Source of the DNA: Alphaproteobacteria bacterium
GTDB taxonomy: Bacteria; Pseudomonadota; Alphaproteobacteria; RF32; CAG-239
Reading direction: 5' to 3'
NCBI GenBank assembly: GCA_015062535.1
Contig: SUUK01000002.1
Span: 286,724 to 350,723 of the forward strand
Length of the DNA: 64,000 nt
The notes below the pieces were generated by a model. That model was not told the origin of the DNA. It did not search any database and saw only the letters and a list, made by a program, of their open reading frames with translations. Below, in pieces: positions 57,727-64,000 of this stretch. Position 1 is the stretch's first letter. Every line of letters begins with the position of its first letter. A program made the translations under genes and the position numbers.

Positions 57727-57750
57727 GTTTTTTATAAATAAACAAATTAA

Positions 57751-57777
57751 AGCGAGATTAGTCTCGCTTTTTTTTTG
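57751..57777 (+). terminator. Intrinsic terminator
   Basis: AGCGAGA (57751-57757) / TCTCGCT (57762-57768) followed by a long T-run. Confidence 0.88.
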
Positions 57778-57843
57778 TTTGACTAAATAGGGGGAGTAAA
57801 TATAATTTATAAAGAAGTTTTACTTAAAAAAAAGGATATAACA

Positions 57844-58929
57844 ATGAGCAATATAGAAGAAAAATTATGTAAATTGATATCTTTTAAGACAGATAATAAT
57901 AAAGATGAGATAGCCAAAATAGTTAGCTATATTGCAAATATCTTTGATAGGCATAATGTAGTTTATGAAGTTATAAAAAATAATGATGGTAGAGAAAATA
58001 TTGTGGCGCTTGTTGGGGGTAAAAGTTTTAGAAATTTAGATGATGCTATTTTGCTTTCGGGGCATTTAGATGTTGTTGGCGCTATAGATGAGATGTTTGA
58101 GCCCAAAGTTCAAAATGGAAAAGTTTTTGGAAGAGGCTCTGTTGATATGAAGGGATTTATTGCAGTTGTTTTGGCATCTATTGATGAATTAAAACAACTT
58201 AATAAGCCAATTGTATTAGCATTTAGCTCTGATGAGGAAACTAGTGTTAATGGTGTTAAAAGTATACTAAAATTTTTTGATGAAAATAAAATAAAGTTTG
58301 TTGGAGGAATTGTTGGTGAGCCAACTAATTTTAAGATAGGTTTAGCAAATAGAGGATACTTGTGTGCAAGGTTTAATATAAAAGGAAAAGCAGTTCACTC
58401 AAGTGTAAATAAAAATGGAATTAATGCTGTTGAGATTATGGCAAAGTTATGGCAAAAAATATTTGAGCTTAATGATAGTTTTTATGACAATGGTGCAACA
58501 CTTAATGTCGGAAAGATAAAATGCAATAATGAAGTAAATGTTGTAGCAGATAGGGGAGATTTTTTATTTGAAATAAGATATGATGGTGAACATAAAAAGG
58601 ATATTATTCTTCAAAGTATTTTAAGACAAAGAGAAAAGCTTGAAGACGAATATAAAGGCTTAGAAATAAAATATGAGAAGATGCTTGAAATTTTATCATT
58701 TAAAAATGATGGTAAAAGTGATTTTGCTAAAAAAATTATAGAAAAAACAAATGGAGATATAAGAAATTTACCTTATGCAACAGAGGCAGGTTTTTACCAA
58801 AATTATGGAATTGATGTTGTTTTGTTTGGAGCAGGATTAGATGAGCTTTGCCATACAAAAAATGAGGCGATTTTATTAAGTGATTTAGATAAATATAAAG
58901 ATGTTTTGTTAAAAATTTTGACTGATTAA
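57844..58929 (+). CDS. M20 family deacylase, ArgE-like
   Basis: 361 residues. Motifs: 'LLSGHLDVVGAID', 'GRGSVDMKGFIAVV', 'FSSDEETSVNG', 'VGEPTNFKIGLANRGY' and late 'GAGLDELCHTKNEAILLSD'. The acidic EPT segment and final His are present, so it should be a working zinc hydrolase, best compared with acetylornithine deacetylase. AAGGA precedes the ATG. Paralogue of the gene at 47302 (both with 'FEPK', 'GK.FGRG'). Confidence 0.9.
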   Translation: MSNIEEKLCKLISFKTDNNKDEIAKIVSYIANIFDRHNVVYEVIKNNDGRENIVALVGGKSFRNLDDAILLSGHLDVVGAIDEMFEPKVQNGKVFGRGSVDMKGFIAVVLASIDELKQLNKPIVLAFSSDEETSVNGVKSILKFFDENKIKFVGGIVGEPTNFKIGLANRGYLCARFNIKGKAVHSSVNKNGINAVEIMAKLWQKIFELNDSFYDNGATLNVGKIKCNNEVNVVADRGDFLFEIRYDGEHKKDIILQSILRQREKLEDEYKGLEIKYEKMLEILSFKNDGKSDFAKKIIEKTNGDIRNLPYATEAGFYQNYGIDVVLFGAGLDELCHTKNEAILLSDLDKYKDVLLKILTD

Positions 58930-59016
58930 AATCTTGTTAAGGCGTTTAAATAATTGACTTTTAGATTTTTTAATATATTTTTTGAGCTAGAAAATGTATT
59001 ATTTAATCTAATTAGT

Positions 59017-59487
59017 ATGAATTACAAAGTTATTAAGCAGATTTACTACACAGCTCTTGTTATAATTTGGGTTGTGTGTGTTGGTTTTTGTGTTAAAGAG
59101 TGTAGAGTTTCTCCTTACAACGTTGTTGAACAGGAATTGCAGTATGATGATGTTTATCATCTTTATTATGTGATGAATGGTGATGAGCGTTTTGTTGTAG
59201 AGACGTTTTCTTGTCCTCGTGTTGGTAATAGCTCTGAAAAGACAAGGCGAATGTTTGTCGGTAAAAAGGTTTGTTCTTTTTATTGGAAGGATGAATTTAA
59301 GGTTTATCCTAAGGAGGAGATGAAAGATCTTTATTTTAACATAAAAACAAATTCCTGCGGGATTATTTTTGGTTTTGGTTTTGGTGCAACTTTTTTTGTT
59401 ATGCTTTTTTATTCATTTTATTTAATATCTGAAGATAAAAAAAAGACGTCAAAACAGAAGTTAGATAAAATCATGAATGAGCCGTGA
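59017..59487 (+). CDS. Small membrane protein, unknown
   Basis: 156 residues from ATG 59017; an alternative TTG start at 58954 would add 21 hydrophobic residues but lacks support. One N-terminal hydrophobic segment (about 7-25), a 90-residue soluble part with 'DVYHLYYVMNGDERFVVETFS' style strands, and a second segment (about 112-136). No family recognised; no Shine-Dalgarno upstream. Terminators lie on both sides, so it is a single-gene unit like the other SD-less genes. Confidence 0.65.
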   Translation: MNYKVIKQIYYTALVIIWVVCVGFCVKECRVSPYNVVEQELQYDDVYHLYYVMNGDERFVVETFSCPRVGNSSEKTRRMFVGKKVCSFYWKDEFKVYPKEEMKDLYFNIKTNSCGIIFGFGFGATFFVMLFYSFYLISEDKKKTSKQKLDKIMNEP

Positions 59488-59507
59488 CAGGAACATGATT
59501 GTTAAAA

Positions 59508-59535
59508 AAAACTCCTCTTTATGAGGAGTTTTTTG
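59508..59535. terminator. Bidirectional intrinsic terminator
   Basis: AAAACTCCTC (59508-59517) / GAGGAGTTTT (59523-59532) between convergent genes. Confidence 0.85.
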
Positions 59536-59545
59536 TTGTTTTCTT

Positions 59546-60139
59546 TTATAGAAGTTTTAGGCAGGCAAATCCGCCAATTAGGAGTATCACAAAAATAATA
59601 GATAAAAGATTTAAGTTCTTTTCTATAAAAGTTTTCATCGGTTCTCCATAACGTTTTAGAAGCCATGCGATAATATAGAAACGTAATCCTCGGGCTAAAA
59701 TTGAGGCTATTGTAAAAATTAATAAATCTAATCTTACAATGCCAGAGGCAATAGTGATTAATTTATATGGAATAGGAGTAAGTCCTGCAACAAATACAAT
59801 CCATGCACCATATTGATGATAATAATCTTCAAATTTATGGAAGTTTTCCATGTAGCCATAGAAGTTAAGTAGAGGTTTGGCTATTACCTCGTATCCAAAT
59901 ACACCAATAGCATATCCAAAGAAACCACCTAAAACACTGGCAATGGTTGCTGTTCCTGCTATTTTGTAAGCATCTTTTTGACAAGCTAAAACCATCGGTA
60001 TTATCATAATATCTGGTGGTATTGGAAAAAATGAACTTTCAATAAAAGATATCGCAAATAACCAAATAAGAGCATTGGGTCTTGAGGCTAAATCAAGTGT
60101 TTTATCATAAATTTTTCGAGTTAAATCTTTTAGTGCCAT
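59546..60139 (-). CDS. DedA/YqaA-family membrane protein (VTT domain)
   Basis: 197 residues, about five hydrophobic segments. The VTT/SNARE-associated motif is 'FIESSFFPIPPDIMIIPMV' near residues 31-49, then 'GGFFGYAIGVFGYE' and 'AGLTPIPYKLITIASGIVR'. DedA-like proteins are linked to lipid flipping (undecaprenyl phosphate) and membrane homeostasis. AAGGA precedes the ATG. Confidence 0.85.
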   Translation of the reverse strand: MALKDLTRKIYDKTLDLASRPNALIWLFAISFIESSFFPIPPDIMIIPMVLACQKDAYKIAGTATIASVLGGFFGYAIGVFGYEVIAKPLLNFYGYMENFHKFEDYYHQYGAWIVFVAGLTPIPYKLITIASGIVRLDLLIFTIASILARGLRFYIIAWLLKRYGEPMKTFIEKNLNLLSIIFVILLIGGFACLKLL

Positions 60140-60181
60140 AACAATAAATGTCCTTTGTAAGTTTTGTTATGGGTTTATTTA

Positions 60182-60802
60182 TTAATGTAAAAATTGTTCG
60201 ATTTCTTCTACATTTTGCTTGTTTTCCACATAAAAAGTTTTGGGATGAGAAAAAAGCTTTTTGGATTTTGAAAGTGCTGGTAAAAAGTTTATGCAAATAA
60301 TTGTAGGTAGGTTTTTCTTTAAGTATATGGATGCAGAATTTATGTTATGAACTTCAAAGATTTTATAACCTTTACTTTTAGCAGATTTTGTGAAATTTGA
60401 GGGTTCAAATGGTTTTAGATTAATGTATAGGATATGGTGAGTTTTATTGCCAATGCTGTATGTTTCAATAATGTTTAAGAGGTCGGTTTTAGCTTCGTTA
60501 TGGTTTAGGTAGTGGCTTATTGAGGGATGATAAATAAGCGCTTTGGGTGATTCAGAAACAACAATTAAAGGAATGGTTGAACGCTCAAACCTATGCTCTA
60601 ATGAGGTTATAAAAGAGGTTTTGGTGTGTCTGTCAAAATCAAATAGCAAAACATCTGGAGTTATTTCTTTGTTATATAGGCTAAATTTATGAAGATTATC
60701 TGTATCAAATACAAAATATCCTCTTTTTTCTAGTTCGCTATGGTATAGCTCTTTGTTTAGTGCGTTATTGTTGTATAGAAAAATATTGCCTAAATTTTGC
60801 AT
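60182..60802 (-). CDS. Two degenerate receiver-like domains
   Basis: 206 residues. Both halves resemble response-regulator receiver folds. The first (about 5-115) has 'PDVLLFDFD' with an Asp where phosphorylation would occur. The second (about 122-205) reads 'PTIICINFLP' at that place, so it lacks an acceptor. The usual acidic pair near the N-terminus of each domain is not evident. No output domain. A strong GGAGGT lies before the ATG. It is probably a protein-interaction scaffold; family not recognised with certainty. Confidence 0.6.
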   Translation of the reverse strand: MQNLGNIFLYNNNALNKELYHSELEKRGYFVFDTDNLHKFSLYNKEITPDVLLFDFDRHTKTSFITSLEHRFERSTIPLIVVSESPKALIYHPSISHYLNHNEAKTDLLNIIETYSIGNKTHHILYINLKPFEPSNFTKSAKSKGYKIFEVHNINSASIYLKKNLPTIICINFLPALSKSKKLFSHPKTFYVENKQNVEEIEQFLH

Positions 60803-60859
60803 GGGACCTCCTTTATTATTTTAAGTTTATCTTTTATATAATAGAGGAGATGGCGTTTT

Positions 60860-61708
60860 TTAAGAGTTAGTTTGACTTAAAAAAGCTTCATAAGTATTTT
60901 CTAATAACATGGCAATAGTCATTGGTCCAACACCTCCTGGTACAGGAGTAATATGAGAGCATAAATCAATAGCATCAGAAAATTTTACATCACCTTTTAA
61001 GCCTTCAGTTGTTCTATTGATACCAACGTCGATTATGATAGAATTTTCTTTAATGTAGTCTTTGGTTATAAATTCTGTTTTGCCAAGAGCTGCAATTAAA
61101 ATATCTGCAGATTTACAAATCTCTTTTAGGTTTTTGGTTTTTGAATGAGTAACGGTTACTGTGCAATTTTCATTAATTAGTAAATTGGCAATTGGCAAGC
61201 CAACAATTTGCGAACGTCCAACAACAACGGCATTTAGTCCAGTTAAATCTTTTTTTGCAAGGTGCAAAAGTTTTAGTATTCCTTTTGGGGTGCAAGGGAT
61301 AAATGCTTTAGGGCTCTTTTTTAATAATAAACCAGTATTTAGGGGATGAAAGCCATCAACATCTTTTATTGGGGTAATCGCGTGCAAAATATGGTCAGTA
61401 TTAATGTGAGATGGCAATGGAAGTTGAACTAGAATGCCATTAACATCATTGTCTTTGTTTAGAAGATCTATAAGCTCTAAAAGCTCGGTTTCTTGAATGT
61501 TTTCATCTAATTTATAGGTTTTAGAATTTATACCTGTTTCAAGACAGGCTTTTTCTTTGGAACGCACATAGGTTTCGCTTGCGGGATTGTTGCCAACAAT
61601 TATAACGGCTAAGGTAGGCTTTTGTTTGAGGTTTGAGATTTTTTCTTTTAAGCTTGTTTTAATGCTAGAAGCTAGTTGTTTGCCGTTTAATATCGTTGCT
61701 GTTGTCAT
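60860..61708 (-). CDS. folD: Bifunctional methylenetetrahydrofolate dehydrogenase/cyclohydrolase
   Basis: 282 residues, full length. Motifs 'TYVRSKEKACLETGI' with the catalytic Lys, 'GILVQLPLPSHI', 'KDVDGFHPLN', 'GRSQIVGLPIANLL' and 'PVPGGVGPMT' are intact. It interconverts 5,10-methylene- and 10-formyl-THF with NADP+. It overlaps the start side of yggU by four bases, forming an operon yggT-yggU-folD. Confidence 0.97.
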   Translation of the reverse strand: MTTATILNGKQLASSIKTSLKEKISNLKQKPTLAVIIVGNNPASETYVRSKEKACLETGINSKTYKLDENIQETELLELIDLLNKDNDVNGILVQLPLPSHINTDHILHAITPIKDVDGFHPLNTGLLLKKSPKAFIPCTPKGILKLLHLAKKDLTGLNAVVVGRSQIVGLPIANLLINENCTVTVTHSKTKNLKEICKSADILIAALGKTEFITKDYIKENSIIIDVGINRTTEGLKGDVKFSDAIDLCSHITPVPGGVGPMTIAMLLENTYEAFLSQTNS

Positions 61709-62016
61709 AGTGCCTCCAGTTTGTTTAGTTGTTCATCAATATATTGAGATACAGGTTCATCAAGTAAGATTTTTTTGTTGCGGTCTGTTTGACCTGAAAT
61801 TACAGAAAAACTTGATTTTTTTATTTTAAGAAATTTACTTAAAAGTTTTATTAGTTCTTGATTGGCTTTACCTTTTTCGGGAACGGAATTTAGGTTTACT
61901 TTTAAGTATTCAAGATTGTTTATGTCTTTATAGATATCGCTAAACCCAGATACAGAAGAATTCGGTGTTACCCGAATTCTTAAAATGTATCTATTATCTT
62001 TTTTTTCGTAAAACAT
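61705..62016 (-). CDS. yggU: DUF167 family protein (YggU)
   Basis: 103 residues with the family core 'RVTPNSSVSGFSD', 'LKVNLNSVPEKGKANQELIK' and 'FSVISGQTDRNKKI'. Function not known; conserved next to yggT. It starts one base after the yggT stop and ends four bases into folD. Confidence 0.9.
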   Translation of the reverse strand: MFYEKKDNRYILRIRVTPNSSVSGFSDIYKDINNLEYLKVNLNSVPEKGKANQELIKLLSKFLKIKKSSFSVISGQTDRNKKILLDEPVSQYIDEQLNKLEAL

Positions 62017-62328
62017 TTAGTTTGCAACAGGTGCTAAAACGTGACATGCTTTTTCAATTAAGTGTAATACAAAAGCAAGTGAGATAATTAGCACATATGG
62101 AGAAATATCAAAACCAGAAATAGGCTTAATGTGTTCACGAAGTTTTGCATATACTGGTTCTGTTATTTTGTGTAAAAAGTTTAAGAATTTTTTGAAAGCT
62201 TCTCCACCTTGTCCAATTACGTTAAAGTGCATACACCAGTATAAAGTGATGTTTACAACAGCAAGAATTAGATATAATTCTACGGCAAGGCCTAACATCC
62301 ATAATATACTTTCAAATAAAATTGCCAT
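62017..62328 (-). CDS. yggT: YggT family membrane protein
   Basis: 103 residues, two hydrophobic regions (about 5-30 and 75-98) with 'KITEPVYAKLREHIKPISGFDISPYV' family centre between them. YggT homologues are linked to osmotic adaptation, cell division or chromosome organisation. AGGAG precedes the ATG. First gene of yggT-yggU-folD. Confidence 0.9.
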   Translation of the reverse strand: MAILFESILWMLGLAVELYLILAVVNITLYWCMHFNVIGQGGEAFKKFLNFLHKITEPVYAKLREHIKPISGFDISPYVLIISLAFVLHLIEKACHVLAPVAN

Positions 62329-62481
62329 TAATGTTCTCCTTAGAAATAATCTTAAAAGTATCTTTTCTGATACATTATCTTATTTTAGATTTAATTTATG
62401 GTTAAAATCAATTTTTTTTTGGTGTTTTTTGACAGTATTATGCAAAAGTTGGAATAAAGTGCACCATTATAAAGATTTTGT

Positions 62482-62509
62482 TTGAAAAAAATAAAGTTTG
62501 TTATATAAT
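62482..62509 (+). promoter_or_regulatory. Sigma70-type promoter of miaB
   Basis: TTGAAA (62482-62487), 16-nt spacer, TATAAT (62504-62509), followed by GCGTGCTA, the same initiation segment as at the 6482 promoter. Confidence 0.6.
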
Positions 62510-62552
62510 GCGTGCTAATTAAATGAATATATTTTGTGATGAAGTTTTAAGA

Positions 62553-63884
62553 ATGGAAAAAAAATATTTTATAAAAACTTTTGGTTGCCAGATGAATGTT
62601 TATGATAGTCATCGTATGGCAAAACTTTTAGAAGAAATGGGTCTTAAAGAAACAATAGACCAAAATGATGCAGATGTCGTTGTATTTAACACATGTCATA
62701 TAAGAGAAAAAGCTGCAGAAAAGGTTTTTTCTGACTTGGGCAGAGCTTATCTTATAAAACAAGAAAGAGAGCTTTTAGGCAAAGATACAATTATTGGTGT
62801 GACAGGTTGTGTTGTACAAGCGGAAGATAAAGAAATAATGAAAAGAGCACCTTATGTTGATTTTGCATTAGGACCTTTGAGATATTTTAGATTAAAAGAA
62901 GTTGTTCAAAGCATTTTTGATAAAAGAGATGCAAAACTTTTGGATACAGAATTTAGCGCTGTTTCTAAGTTTGATTATTTGCCAGAAAATAAGTCTGAAG
63001 GTGGATGCTCTTATCTTGCAATTCAAGAGGGATGTAATAACTTTTGTACATATTGCGTTGTGCCTTATACTAGAGGTGTTGAGGTTTCAAGACCAATTGA
63101 AGAAGTGTTAAGAGAGGCAAGACGTTTGGTTGAAACCGGAAGTTTAGAGCTTAATTTATTAGGGCAAAATGTTAACTCATATCATGGCGAAGATAAAAAT
63201 GGTAAGGAGCGCAATTTGGCATATCTTTTAAATAAGATTGCAGAAATTGATGGATTGGAGAGAATCCGTTATACAACATCTTATCCTGCAGATGTTGATG
63301 ATGATTTAATCGATTGTCATAGAAATTTGAAAAAATTGATGCCTTATTTACATTTGCCAATACAATCAGGCTCTAATGATGTGTTAAAGAGAATGAATAG
63401 ACGTCATACAAAAGATGAGTATTTAAGAGTTGTAGATAGGTTAAAAGAGGCTAATCCGGATATCGGAATGTCATCTGACTTTATTGTTGGTTTCCCTGGC
63501 GAATCGGATAAAGATTTTCAAGATACACTTGATGTTGTAAATAGAGTTAAGTATATACAAGCATTTTCTTTCAAATATAGTAGAAGACCAGGTACTCCAG
63601 CTAGTATTATGGATAATCAAATTGAAGAAAAAATTAAAAAAGAACGTTTGCAAGTGTTGCAAGATTTGTTGTTTGATTATCAATTGAAATTTAACAAGCA
63701 AAGTGTTGGCAAAGTTATGCCTGTGTTGTTTGAAACAAAAGGACGACATAATGGACAATTAACCGGCCGTACACCATATATGCAAAATTTATATGCAAAA
63801 GCAGATAAAAATTTAATTAATAAAATTGTTTCAGTAAAGGTTACTGGGGCATCAACAAACTCTTTGAAAGGGGAGGTAATTTGA
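62553..63884 (+). CDS. miaB: tRNA-2-methylthio-N6-dimethylallyladenosine synthase MiaB
   Basis: 443 residues from ATG 62553 (MEKKYFIKTFGCQMN). The upstream in-frame ATG at 62523 is only about 6 bases past the likely transcription start, so the later start is preferred. N-terminal cluster cysteines: 'TFGCQMN', 'NTCHIREKA', 'TGCVVQ'. Radical SAM motif: 'EGCNNFCTYCVVP'. A TRAM domain lies at the end ('GRHNGQLTGRTPYMQNL'). It adds a methylthio group to ms2i6A37 of tRNAs. One base separates it from phoH. Confidence 0.95.
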   Translation: MEKKYFIKTFGCQMNVYDSHRMAKLLEEMGLKETIDQNDADVVVFNTCHIREKAAEKVFSDLGRAYLIKQERELLGKDTIIGVTGCVVQAEDKEIMKRAPYVDFALGPLRYFRLKEVVQSIFDKRDAKLLDTEFSAVSKFDYLPENKSEGGCSYLAIQEGCNNFCTYCVVPYTRGVEVSRPIEEVLREARRLVETGSLELNLLGQNVNSYHGEDKNGKERNLAYLLNKIAEIDGLERIRYTTSYPADVDDDLIDCHRNLKKLMPYLHLPIQSGSNDVLKRMNRRHTKDEYLRVVDRLKEANPDIGMSSDFIVGFPGESDKDFQDTLDVVNRVKYIQAFSFKYSRRPGTPASIMDNQIEEKIKKERLQVLQDLLFDYQLKFNKQSVGKVMPVLFETKGRHNGQLTGRTPYMQNLYAKADKNLINKIVSVKVTGASTNSLKGEVI

Positions 63885-63885
63885 T

Positions 63886-64000
63886 ATGGCAGAACTTAAT
63901 TTTGAATTGTTTAATAATCAACTAGTGAAAGTTATTGTTGGCGTTAATGACGTTAATATTCGTTTAATTGAGAGAATGCTCAATGTTGAAATATTGAGTT
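63886..64000 (+). CDS. phoH: PhoH family ATPase, start only
   Basis: 38 residues before the window ends: 'VIVGVNDVNIRLIERMLNVEI' matches the PhoH/YbeZ N-terminal region. GGGAGG precedes the ATG. miaB-phoH-ybeY is a common conserved order. The ATPase core is outside the window. Confidence 0.7.
   Translation, partial: MAELNFELFNNQLVKVIVGVNDVNIRLIERMLNVEILS

Noticed and set aside
1..64000. UGA read as tryptophan (recoded genome)
   Set aside because: TGA ends the PP2C and miaB genes exactly where neighbours begin, and Trp is encoded by TGG in conserved proteins.
1..64000. tRNA, tmRNA or other standard RNA genes
   Set aside because: Intergenic stretches were read for cloverleaf-like and known RNA patterns; none was convincing.

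Overview
The window is AT-rich DNA from a Gram-negative bacterium, most likely an uncultured, host-associated, fermentative alphaproteobacterium. Three things support this. A DUF1013/TrcR gene, a family I know only from Alphaproteobacteria, lies at 51613. efp is coupled to an inositol-monophosphatase-family gene at 49748-51111. The window ends with the start of a miaB-phoH locus. Outer-membrane autotransporters show a double membrane, and the bifunctional aldehyde/alcohol dehydrogenase AdhE (23464) points to fermentation. TGA is used as a normal stop, so the code is standard. No tRNA, rRNA, CRISPR array, transposase or integrase was seen.

Layout. 1-4368 is the end of a large autotransporter, followed by a Spy-like gene and ugd. 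6160-6552 is a gene-free stretch with about 2.7 tandem copies of a 111-bp structured element; a diverged single copy follows dnaK. 6553-15847 holds an unrecognised P-loop protein, a secreted MORN-type repeat protein, a membrane protein, a second autotransporter and a GC-richer flotillin. 16051-26091 holds dnaK, luxS, a Bacteroidota-like lipoprotein, ftsH, a glycosyltransferase and adhE. 26161-35130 is mostly minus strand: a HAD protein with a YhdP-like AsmA protein, tatD with an MBL hydrolase, a GT-C enzyme, and a DUF47/Pit phosphate pair. 35251-47121 is dominated by a 3365-residue cysteine-rich autotransporter. 47302-64000 holds two M20 peptidases, efp with a degenerate IMPase, rpmE, trcR, a TlpA-like protein, a TerY-like vWA/PP2C/kinase triad, a nitronate-monooxygenase-like protein, a DedA protein, a receiver-like protein, folD-yggU-yggT, miaB and the start of phoH.

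Three themes stand out. First, three autotransporters share one barrel type, and two share a layout of signal peptide, ankyrin-like segment, glycine-rich hydrophobic segment, Cys-rich stalk, repeat passenger and barrel. Second, about six single-gene units lack a Shine-Dalgarno sequence; several are clearly GC-richer than their neighbours, and one has a Bacteroidota-style lipoprotein signal, suggesting acquired genes. Third, the 110-nt element with perfect inverted ends and a compensatory base-pair change between loci is the best candidate for an undescribed RNA or mobile palindromic element. All function calls are from reading sequence and motifs; no database search was run.
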